DNA of 64,000 nucleotides, taken from Collinsella sp. (GTDB lineage: Bacteria; Actinomycetota; Coriobacteriia; Coriobacteriales; Coriobacteriaceae). Below, one piece after another: positions 54,855-61,488 of the stretch. Under the pieces are notes generated by a model. The model searched no databases, had not been told where the DNA came from, and saw only the letters and a list, made by a program, of their open reading frames with translations. Both the position numbers and the translations under genes were made by a program. Each line of letters opens with the position of its first letter. Position 1 is the first letter of the stretch. The stretch covers positions 1 through 64,000 of the forward strand of contig JAGZEK010000008.1 of the NCBI GenBank assembly GCA_018368345.1. The letters run 5' to 3'.

Positions 54855-56804
54855 ATGGAACAGAGGGTCCTCGGGGGAAGATACCTCCTCAAGGATAAGG
54901 TGGGGACAGGCGGCATGGCGACCGTCTACCGTGCACAGGACCAGGTCCTCGACCGCACGGTTGCCGTCAAGATCATGCTGCCGCAGTATGCTGGCGACGC
55001 AACCTTCGCCGCACGCTTTAAGCAGGAGGCCCAGGCAGCAGCCGGTCTCTCCTCCCCCTATATCGTGGGCGTCTACGATTGGGGCAAGGACGGCGACACC
55101 TATTACATCGTCATGGAGTACCTGCGCGGTACCGACCTTAAGAGCGGCATCAAGAGCCACGGCGCCCTCGACCCCAAGAAGGTCGCCCAGATCGGCTCGC
55201 AGATCAGCTCCGCGCTTTCGGTCGCTCACAAGCATGAGATCATCCACCGCGACATTAAGCCGCAGAACATCATGGTGCTGCCCGACGGCAACATCAAGGT
55301 GATGGACTTTGGCATCGCGCGCGCCAAGAACAGCCACCTCACGCAAGACAACAACGTGCTGGGAACCGCCCACTACGTCAGCCCCGAGCAGACCCGTGGT
55401 CAGGACCTCGGCCCCACCTCGGATATCTACTCGTTGGGCGTCGTGATGTATGAGTGCGCCACCGGCCGCGTTCCCTTTGACGGTGACGACGCTATCTCGG
55501 TCGCACTCAAGCAGGTCAACGAGCTGCCTATTCCACCGAGCCAGATCAACTCCGGTGTCGACGCCGACCTTGAGCGCATCATCCTCAAGTGCATGGAGAA
55601 AGACCCGGCAAACCGCTTCCAGACCGCCGACGAGCTGCGTCAGGTGCTCAACAGCTACCTGTCGGGCCGTGCCGTAAACATCTCGGAGCCCACACGCATC
55701 ATCGGTGCCCCCGGTGAGTTGGGCGCCACCAAGACTCGCGAGCTTTCCGATCAGACGCGCGCCATGGTGCGTCCCGTCTCGGGCGTGAGCGGCCAGAATA
55801 CCGCCCGTAGCTCGGTTTCGGGCTCCACCGGCTCCTACGAGGTCGAAAAGCCCAAATCCAACAAGAACAAGATCATCGCCGCCGTGGTGGCGGCCGTTGC
55901 CGTCATCGGCATCGTGGTGGCCTTTGCCACAGGACTCTTTGGCGGCGAGCAGGTCACCGTTCCCGATGTACTGGGCAAGGACCAGCAGACTGCCGTCGAG
56001 CTGATCAAGGAAGCCGGCCTCGAGGTCGGCACCATCGACCAAAGCTACAACGACGATGTCGACGAGGGCAAGGTCGCCGAGCAGACGCCCAACGGCAACA
56101 CCAAGAAGGCCAAGGGCACTAAGGTGAACCTGGTAATCTCCAAGGGCCCCAAGCCCTCCGAGAAGGTTGAGGTTCCCAAGCTTGTCGGCCTGACCAAGGA
56201 CCAGGCAGAAGCCGCGCTGGCAAGCGTTGGCCTGAAGGGCAACGCCTCCGAGGAGGCCAACGAGGCCGATGAGGGCCAGGTCTTTGAGCAGGGCACCGAA
56301 GCCGGTAAGGAAGTCGCGAAGGGCACGACCATCTCATACAAGGTCTCGAGCGGCCCGGATACCACGTCCGTCCCCGACCTGACCGACATGACCGAGGCCC
56401 AGGCGCGCAACGCCCTCGATATGGCAGGCTTTGGCGTCGACGTGAGCTACCAGGAGAACGACTCGGTTACCGAGGGCACCGTGATCAGCTGGAACCCCAG
56501 CGGTAAGCAGAAGCCCGGCGCCACGATTACCGTCGTCATTGCCAAGAAGTCCGGCAAGGCCAGCGTTCCGGGTAACCTGTACGGCAAGAGCATCTCCGCC
56601 GCCGTCACCGCGCTCAACAACGCCGGGTTCTACAACATCGCGTTCTGCGACCAGAACGGCAACCCCGTGAGTGGCAACGAAAACGCCACCGTTACGGGCG
56701 TCTCCCCCACCGGTAAGCAGTCCACCGACAACACGATCACGTTGACGGTTTCGATTTCTGGCTCTGGTACTGATTCAGGCGACGATTCCGGTACGACCAA
56801 CTAG
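54855..56804 (+). CDS. pknB: PASTA-domain Ser/Thr protein kinase PknB
   Basis: A 649-residue sensor kinase for cell-wall fragments. Kinase: KVGTGGMATVYRAQD, VAVKIMLP, IIHRDIKPQNIMVL, VMDFGIARAK and TAHYVSPEQTRGQD. After a Ser/Thr-rich juxtamembrane part is one helix (IIAAVVAAVAVIGIVVAFA), then four PASTA repeats of about 65 residues starting near VTVPDVLGKDQQTAVELI, VEVPKLVGLTKDQAEAALAS, TSVPDLTDMTEAQARNAL and ASVPGNLYGKSISAAVTAL, ending in a Ser/Gly/Asp tail. AGGAG lies 5 nt before ATG 54855, so a start five codons earlier is rejected. A strong terminator follows. Confidence 0.96.
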   Translation: MEQRVLGGRYLLKDKVGTGGMATVYRAQDQVLDRTVAVKIMLPQYAGDATFAARFKQEAQAAAGLSSPYIVGVYDWGKDGDTYYIVMEYLRGTDLKSGIKSHGALDPKKVAQIGSQISSALSVAHKHEIIHRDIKPQNIMVLPDGNIKVMDFGIARAKNSHLTQDNNVLGTAHYVSPEQTRGQDLGPTSDIYSLGVVMYECATGRVPFDGDDAISVALKQVNELPIPPSQINSGVDADLERIILKCMEKDPANRFQTADELRQVLNSYLSGRAVNISEPTRIIGAPGELGATKTRELSDQTRAMVRPVSGVSGQNTARSSVSGSTGSYEVEKPKSNKNKIIAAVVAAVAVIGIVVAFATGLFGGEQVTVPDVLGKDQQTAVELIKEAGLEVGTIDQSYNDDVDEGKVAEQTPNGNTKKAKGTKVNLVISKGPKPSEKVEVPKLVGLTKDQAEAALASVGLKGNASEEANEADEGQVFEQGTEAGKEVAKGTTISYKVSSGPDTTSVPDLTDMTEAQARNALDMAGFGVDVSYQENDSVTEGTVISWNPSGKQKPGATITVVIAKKSGKASVPGNLYGKSISAAVTALNNAGFYNIAFCDQNGNPVSGNENATVTGVSPTGKQSTDNTITLTVSISGSGTDSGDDSGTTN

Positions 56805-56856
56805 TCATCAAGACGTTGCCCACAGCGGCTGCTGACGCAAATACATTCGCTCAATT

Positions 56857-56891
56857 GCGCCCGTTTGCTCCCCCTGCAAACGGGCGCTTTC
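56857..56891 (+). terminator. Terminator of the pknB operon
   Basis: GCGCCCGTTTGC (56857-56868) and GCAAACGGGCGC (56876-56887) form a perfect 12-bp stem with a 7-nt loop, followed by TTTCTTC, 53 nt past the pknB stop. Confidence 0.93.
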
Positions 56892-56928
56892 TTCATCTGA
56901 AGTAGCGAAAACCACGGCATACCTTTAA

Positions 56929-56997
56929 ACCAGAAGAGCCCGGCACCGTGGTGGTACCGGGCTCGGCAAATCTCTGGTGCCCCCGGGCGGATTCGAA
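56929..56997 (-). repeat. Duplicated tRNA-Arg 3' end and terminator (possible attachment scar)
   Basis: This 69-bp stretch matches 57057-57125 with the same length and about a dozen mismatches confined to two short patches. It contains a copy of the GAGCCCGG/CCGGGCTC terminator stem and 23 nt of the tRNA 3' end (CTGGTGCCCCCGGGCGGATTCGAA), but no tRNA 5' half. Between the copies are 59 bp with a CCCCGCGGGG palindrome. A partial tRNA copy in tandem is the usual trace of integration at, or loss from, a tRNA attachment site, or simple slippage. It lies directly after the pknB terminator. Confidence 0.7.
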
Positions 56998-57063
56998 AAC
57001 TCCCCCCGCGGGGAAATTGGTGACGCAGGTGTCGGCGGTCCGAATCCTGCCCTTAGACCAGAA

Positions 57064-57092
57064 GAGCCCGGCACCATAGCGGTACCGGGCTC
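57064..57092 (-). terminator. Terminator of tRNA-Arg
   Basis: GAGCCCGG (57064-57071) pairs with CCGGGCTC (57085-57092), with further pairing in the loop (TACC/GGTG region). On the minus strand it is followed by TTCTGGTCT, a modest T-tract. Confidence 0.65.
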
Positions 57093-57102
57093 GATATTCC
57101 TC

Positions 57103-57178
57103 TGGTGCCCCCGGGCGGATTCGAACCGTCGACACCCGCTTTAGGAGAGCGGTGCTCTATCCCCTGAGCTACGGAGGC
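57103..57178 (-). tRNA. tRNA-Arg (CCT anticodon)
   Basis: On the minus strand a 76-nt cloverleaf with encoded CCA. Acceptor GCCTCCG pairs with CGGGGGC, D arm GCTCAGGGGATAGAGC, anticodon arm CCGCT-CTCCTAA-AGCGG with anticodon CCT, T arm GACGG-TTCGAAT-CCGCC (one mismatch). It reads AGG codons. The 3' 23 nt and downstream terminator are duplicated at 56929-56997. Confidence 0.95.
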
Positions 57179-57250
57179 ATGTCGTATTAGTGTAGCAGAT
57201 TTACGCCACTAACATGCAGCGCACAGCCGCTCTTCGAGATAGTCATCTGC

Positions 57251-57311
57251 GACGTTCTTTAATGACAAGTCGTTTAAGAACGCCCCTAATAACTACCCAA
57301 CGACTAGTTGC
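57251..57311. repeat. Degenerate inverted repeat at the manO 3' end
   Basis: Contains CGTTCTTT (57253-57260) and AAGAACG (57276-57282), then CAACGACTAGTTG (57299-57311) overlapping the manO stop codon. The same words (ACGTTCTT, AAGAACG, CAACGACTAG) build the perfect inverted repeat at 60903-60960, so the PTS operon has related elements at both ends. Confidence 0.55.
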
Positions 57312-57702
57312 CTTTGTGGAAGAGGTTTTTGATAACGGAGGGGATGCTCTTGGCGCCCTTGGCCGTCACATCGATAAAGTCGGGCGAACGCACGAGCTTA
57401 TCCTCGTCAACGTACTTGCGGACCGCGCGAAGCGTCTCTTTGTCGTCGCGCGTCGAAAACGTAAAGTGACCGTTGTCCTTGGTGAAGATCGCAAAACGCG
57501 TGATCTTCTTGGTGCCGCGCAAAACCTCGGCGGCAATATAGTCGACCTCATCCCACGGGATCTGAATAAAATCCTCGGGATTGCGCTCGTTATAGTACTC
57601 AAACGCCTTATTGCCCACCATCACGTTACCGTGGCTGGTAAGCCCCATCAGGCAGGTTGCCGGCGTTGCCAGATCGACCGTGCTGTTCTGAGATTGCGCC
57701 AT
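57304..57702 (-). CDS. manO: DUF956 protein (ManO) of the mannose PTS operon
   Basis: A 132-residue protein of the DUF956 family, last gene of the PTS operon. Recognisable parts: ATCLMGLTSHGNVMVGNKAF, FIQIPWDEVDYIAAEVLRG, ITRFAIFTKDNGHFTFSTRD and SPDFIDVTAKGAKSIPSVI. ManO homologues in Firmicutes are co-transcribed with manLMN and modulate its expression or activity. ATG 57702 (MAQSQN) has GGAGG and GAGG upstream; 17 earlier codons are rejected. There is a 120-bp gap to the IID gene with no clear terminator. Confidence 0.87.
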   Translation of the reverse strand: MAQSQNSTVDLATPATCLMGLTSHGNVMVGNKAFEYYNERNPEDFIQIPWDEVDYIAAEVLRGTKKITRFAIFTKDNGHFTFSTRDDKETLRAVRKYVDEDKLVRSPDFIDVTAKGAKSIPSVIKNLFHKGN

Positions 57703-57822
57703 GCGCGCCTCGCCCTCCAAATAAAACAATCGGACCGCATCCAGTGTACCCACCGGGTGCGGTCCGTTTCAATGGCTCAAAAGCCCTTGTCTAGCAATTC
57801 TCGGTCTTAAGCCGAAGCGCGC

Positions 57823-58743
57823 TTACATGAAGCCGCAGACGCGACCGATGATGCCGATGGCGAAGAGAGCCAAGATGATGACGATCGGGCTGACCTTCTT
57901 CTTGAGGAGCTTGCAGACCAGCAGGGTCAGGCACACGGCGGCAAGGCCGGGGATGAGCTGATCGAGGTTAGCCTGAAGCGTGGTGACCTTCACCTGATCA
58001 AGGGCGTTAGCACCGATGGAGTTATACATCGTCAGTGCTTCCTTGACACCCTCAGAACCGGAGGGCAGATTAGCCCAGTCGATAAAGGCGCCAGCAGACT
58101 GCGTGACCTTGGAGACGACCGGGGTGAAGGAGATGGACACCCAGCGCTCGACCAGGGCGCCGATGATGAACATACCCAGGATGGAAGCGCCCTCGGTGAC
58201 CTTGCCCATCAGACCGCCGGAGAGGTCCTTGGCGATGGAGGAGCCGACCTTGTAGCCAAACTCCTGCGTGTACCACAGGAAGGCGTAACGGATGATGTTC
58301 CACGCGAAGAAGAACAGCAGCGGACCGGCGATGCTGCCGGACAGGGCCAGGGAAGCGCCCAGAGCGCCCAGAATCGGGCGAAGGGTGAACCAGAAGGCGG
58401 GGTCGCCGACGCCGGCGAGCGGGCCCATCATACCGACCTTGACGCCCTGAATGGCGACGTCGTCAATCGGAGCACCGTTGGCGCGCTCTTCCTCGAGAGC
58501 AAGGGTAACGCCAATGACGGGGGCGGAAACATAGGGATGGGTGTTATAGAACTCCAGGTGGCGCTTAAGAGCGGCAATCTGGTCATCCTTGCTGGTGTAG
58601 AGCTTCTTGATCGCAGGGATCATTGCGAAGCACCAGCCGCCGTTCTGCATACGCTCGTAGTTCCACGAGCCCTGAAGGAACTGATGACGGAAGCAAACCT
58701 TCTTGCGGTCAGCCTTGGTGAGCTGAATCTTGTTCTCTGCCAT
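57823..58743 (-). CDS. manZ: PTS mannose-family IID component
   Basis: A 306-residue membrane protein of the mannose-type PTS translocon. After a soluble start, the hallmark RHQFLQGSWNYERMQNGGWC and LKRHLEFYNTHPYVSAPVIG appear, then GVKVGMMGPLAGVGDPAFWF and LGASLALSGSIAGPLLFFFA, with a C-terminal helix near PIVIILALFAIGIIGRVC. With IIC it forms the channel for mannose, glucose or related sugars. GGAGGGG lies 9 nt before ATG 58743. It starts 16 bp after the IIC gene. Confidence 0.95.
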   Translation of the reverse strand: MAENKIQLTKADRKKVCFRHQFLQGSWNYERMQNGGWCFAMIPAIKKLYTSKDDQIAALKRHLEFYNTHPYVSAPVIGVTLALEEERANGAPIDDVAIQGVKVGMMGPLAGVGDPAFWFTLRPILGALGASLALSGSIAGPLLFFFAWNIIRYAFLWYTQEFGYKVGSSIAKDLSGGLMGKVTEGASILGMFIIGALVERWVSISFTPVVSKVTQSAGAFIDWANLPSGSEGVKEALTMYNSIGANALDQVKVTTLQANLDQLIPGLAAVCLTLLVCKLLKKKVSPIVIILALFAIGIIGRVCGFM

Positions 58744-58759
58744 ATGTATCACTCCCCTC

Positions 58760-59578
58760 CTACTCGTAATCGTTCAGAATGTCGCCGAGCGGGTCGCCGG
58801 AGCCACCGCCCATGCCGCCACCCTGCTTGGCCAGATCCTTAAGGCCAAGGTAGATAAGGGCAAGGGAGATGCCGATGAGGCCAAGGGCGATCAGCGTGAG
58901 CTGAGGGATGGCAGCAAGGACGAAGCCGAGGACGAAGAACGGCCAGGTCTCCTTGGTGGCCATCATGTTGATGACCATGGCGTAACCGACGGAAGCGACC
59001 ATGCCGCCGCCGACAGCCATGCCGCCGGACAGCCAGTCGGGCATAGCGTTAAGCGCGTTGGTAACAGCCTCGGCCGGGATGATGCACAGAAGTACTGCCG
59101 GGATGGCGATACGAAGGCCCTGCATGAGGATGGCAGCATACTGCCAGCGCTCGATGCCGGCGAAGTCGCCCTTCTCGGCGCAACCGTCCATGGCGTGAGC
59201 GATAGCGGTTGCCAGGGTACGGCAGATCATGGTCAGGAACAGGCCAGCGACCGACAGCGGAACGGCGACGGCGATGGCGGCGGTAACGGCCTTGGCCGAA
59301 TCGGTGGCGCCGCCGTTGAGGGCGAGCACCATGATGATCGAAGAAGCGACCGAGGCCAGAGCGGCGTCAGGCGCGACGGCGGCGCCGACGTTAGCCCAGC
59401 CAAGGGCCATCATCTGGAGCGAACCGCCCAGGAGGATGCCCTCCTGAAGGTGACCGGTTACGAGACCGATAAGCGTGCATGCCACGAGCGGCTGATGGAA
59501 CTGGAACTCATCCAGAATGCCTTCCATACCGGCAAGCAACGCGACAATCGCAACAAGCAGAATAGTGATTGCAGACAT
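58760..59578 (-). CDS. manY: PTS mannose-family IIC component
   Basis: A 272-residue membrane protein with about eight helices. Family features: AGMEGILDEFQFHQPLVACT near the start, VTGHLQEGILLGGSLQMMAL, GWANVGAAVAPDAALASVAS and DWLSGGMAVGGGMVASVGYA. The last 20 residues are Gly-rich (GGGMGGGSGDP). AAGGAGGG lies 6 nt before the ATG. It partners the IID protein downstream and follows IIAB by 18 bp. Confidence 0.95.
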   Translation of the reverse strand: MSAITILLVAIVALLAGMEGILDEFQFHQPLVACTLIGLVTGHLQEGILLGGSLQMMALGWANVGAAVAPDAALASVASSIIMVLALNGGATDSAKAVTAAIAVAVPLSVAGLFLTMICRTLATAIAHAMDGCAEKGDFAGIERWQYAAILMQGLRIAIPAVLLCIIPAEAVTNALNAMPDWLSGGMAVGGGMVASVGYAMVINMMATKETWPFFVLGFVLAAIPQLTLIALGLIGISLALIYLGLKDLAKQGGGMGGGSGDPLGDILNDYE

Positions 59579-59596
59579 GTATCGGACCCTCCTTTA

Positions 59597-60586
59597 CTAT
59601 GCTTGAGCGGCCAGTTCGGCCTTAGCTTTCTTCAACATGGCGTCGAGATCCTCGGAGGAATCCGAAGGAACCTTGCGGACCTCGAACTTGACGCCCTTAG
59701 CCTTGAGGGCCTCGAGAGTCTTAACGTCGTCATCGCCCATAGCGACGGCGTTGGTGACGACGACCTTGCCCTTGGAGTGAGCCATGGAACCGATGTTGAC
59801 TTCCTTGATGTCGACGCCGGCCTCGATGGCCTTGAGCAGATCCTGCGGGTTCTCGAAGAGCAGCATGGCCTTGGTGTCACCAAAGCGCGTGTCCTTGACG
59901 ACCTCGGCCATCTTCTTGATGGGCACGACGTTGGCATGGACTCCCGGAGGGGCAGCCTGCTCGATCATGGTCTTGCGGAGCTCGTCGTGAGCAACGCCGT
60001 CGGAAACCACGATGATGCGGTTGGGGTTGATCTGCTTGGTCCACGTGGTGGCCACCTGACCATGAAGCAGACGGGTGTCGATACGGACGTGGGCGATCTT
60101 GATGTGCCCGTCGCCGATGACCGTTCCCGGAGGGATGGCGCCTGCAGGAGCAGCGGCGGCCGCAGCCGGCTTCTTCTCCTCGGGCTCCAGAGACTCGGGC
60201 TTGACGCGCACGCCAGCCTTAGCCTCAGTCACGAGATGTTTTGCGATCGCATGTGCAGTGTTCTTTGCGTCAAAGCGCTGCGAATATGCCTCGATGAGCA
60301 TAGGCAGGTTGACACCGGTGACGATAGCCCAGGAATCGTGGCCCTCGATGAGCCCGCTGATCTGGTTGAACGGCGTACCGCCCCACAGATCAACGAGGAA
60401 GAGCACCTGCTCCTGGTCCTCGAAAGAAGCGACTGCTTCCTCGACCTTGGCACGGAAGTCGTCGGGGCCCATGCTCGGCTCGAGCGAGACCACGGCTACA
60501 GACGGCTGATCGCCAAAGACCATCGAGCCCGTCTGCTTGATTCCAGCCGCCAAGTCACCATGGCTAGCAAGAACAATACTTACCAT
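59597..60586 (-). CDS. manX: PTS mannose-family IIAB component
   Basis: A 329-residue cytoplasmic phosphotransfer protein. The IIA domain (1-140) has VSIVLASHGDLAAGIKQTGS with the His phosphorylated by HPr and FLVDLWGGTPFNQISGL. A Pro/Ala-rich hinge (residues about 145-165, PEEKKPAAAAAAPAGAIPPG) leads to IIB, with the second phosphorylated His in HVRIDTRLLHGQVATTW. AGGAGG lies 7 nt before ATG 60586. First gene of the operon manX-manY-manZ-manO. Enzyme I and HPr are not in this window. Confidence 0.96.
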   Translation of the reverse strand: MVSIVLASHGDLAAGIKQTGSMVFGDQPSVAVVSLEPSMGPDDFRAKVEEAVASFEDQEQVLFLVDLWGGTPFNQISGLIEGHDSWAIVTGVNLPMLIEAYSQRFDAKNTAHAIAKHLVTEAKAGVRVKPESLEPEEKKPAAAAAAPAGAIPPGTVIGDGHIKIAHVRIDTRLLHGQVATTWTKQINPNRIIVVSDGVAHDELRKTMIEQAAPPGVHANVVPIKKMAEVVKDTRFGDTKAMLLFENPQDLLKAIEAGVDIKEVNIGSMAHSKGKVVVTNAVAMGDDDVKTLEALKAKGVKFEVRKVPSDSSEDLDAMLKKAKAELAAQA

Positions 60587-60600
60587 CACATAACCTCCTT

Positions 60601-60902
60601 TTTGTCTACGTATTTCCTACACGACATGAAAGGAGTATACCTGTTTGGATTGTGGAATTATAGCTAAATTCGCAAAAGGTTGGATTATTTGTTTAAACGT
60701 CTAAGTTTGTTACAAATTGATTACATTGCTGGTTTACAGCTCATTGCCCACTAAAACGTGAGTTGCCAATTACTTTCACAGATATATACAGACACTCTGT
60801 TCATTGATGCCGCTTTTAGGTTAATCCCAATGCGCCTGCGTGCCGCTATTTTGTTTAAACAGACATAACTTGACTAATTGTATGACTTATGCTCTAGCGC
60901 AA
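60601..60902 (-). promoter_or_regulatory. Control region of the mannose PTS operon
   Basis: About 300 AT-rich bp upstream of manX with no gene. On the minus strand a TATAAT (60657-60662) lies 71 nt before the start codon, without a convincing -35. The 8-bp palindrome GTTTAAAC occurs twice, both preceded by TTT, at 60691-60698 and 60853-60860 (162 bp apart), followed by TCTAAGTTTG-like and GACATAACTTG sequence. These are candidate operator sites for looping or cooperative control; the regulator is unknown. Confidence 0.5.
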
Positions 60903-60960
60903 CTAGTCGTTGGGGACGTTCTTAAACGACTAGTCAAACAAGAACGTCCCCAACGACTAG
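60903..60960. repeat. Perfect 21-bp inverted repeat after hypA
   Basis: CTAGTCGTTGGGGACGTTCTT (60903-60923) and its exact complement (60940-60960) enclose a 16-nt loop that itself contains CGACTAGTC. It lies 3 nt past the hypA stop on the minus strand and has no T-tract. The words recur in the element at the other end of the PTS operon (57251-57311), and GGGGACGTTC resembles the reverse of GGAACGTCCCC at 81-91. Confidence 0.8.
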
Positions 60961-60963
60961 GGG

Positions 60964-61392
60964 CTAGACGATGTGGAGAGGGTTAGCGGCGTCGACGGCG
61001 TCGGGGGCGTCAGAAGGGCCGTCGGGGGCAGCGTCTGCCGGATCCTCGTCGGGGGTCTCGATCTGCTTGATCATGACCTCTTGGCCCTGGAGCAAATAGG
61101 TGTCACCACTGCCGCAATGGGGGCAGGTCTTGCCGTGCTCGACTGTCGCATAGTCGCGGCCGCACGCCTCGCAATGCGTCACGGCCTCGACGGGCTCCAC
61201 GATAAGCTCCGCGCCCTGCATGATGGACTTTTTATCTGCCGCCCAGCGCCAAGCGTCGAGCAGCAAGTCGGGAACGACGCCCGAGACCTCGCCCAGCAGC
61301 AGCGTGACGCTCGAAACGTGGCGCACGCCATTGGCGCGCGCCACGTTCTCAACATCGCGAATAATGTGATAAACGATTCCCAATTCATGCAA
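60964..61392 (-). CDS. hypA: Hydrogenase maturation nickel metallochaperone HypA
   Basis: A 142-residue protein delivering nickel to [NiFe] hydrogenase. It begins MHELGIVYHIIRDVENVA; Met1-His2-Glu3 is the nickel site. The zinc finger is CEACGRDYATVEHGKTCPHCG (two CxxC pairs, residues 73-93). The tail beyond residue 115 is unusually acidic and Asp/Ala/Pro-rich (DEDPADAAPDGPSDAPDAVD) compared with typical 113-118-residue HypA. No other hyp or hydrogenase structural genes are visible, so the enzyme served is elsewhere. It follows the large Fe-S flavoprotein gene by 96 bp. Confidence 0.92.
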   Translation of the reverse strand: MHELGIVYHIIRDVENVARANGVRHVSSVTLLLGEVSGVVPDLLLDAWRWAADKKSIMQGAELIVEPVEAVTHCEACGRDYATVEHGKTCPHCGSGDTYLLQGQEVMIKQIETPDEDPADAAPDGPSDAPDAVDAANPLHIV

Positions 61393-61439
61393 GGTAGAAA
61401 CCTTTCAACAACGGTTGATGCGATGCAAACCCAAAGCAA

Positions 61440-61471
61440 GGGGACGGCGAAATCTAGTCTGCGCCGTCCCC
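61440..61471 (-). terminator. Terminator after the Fe-S flavoprotein gene
   Basis: GGGGACGGCG (61440-61449) pairs with CGCCGTCCCC (61462-61471) around a 12-nt loop; on the minus strand it is followed by TTGCTTTGGG. It separates this gene from hypA, at least partly. Confidence 0.75.
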
Positions 61472-61488
61472 TCACCCGCCATGGTTAC

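Noticed and set aside
54843..56042. A 399-codon frame opposite pknB
   Set aside because: Antisense shadow of the kinase domain, with no start context.
56893..57135. An 80-codon frame overlapping the tRNA-Arg 3' end
   Set aside because: It reads through the tRNA and its duplicated fragment; frames like this commonly arise from tRNA sequence and are not translated.
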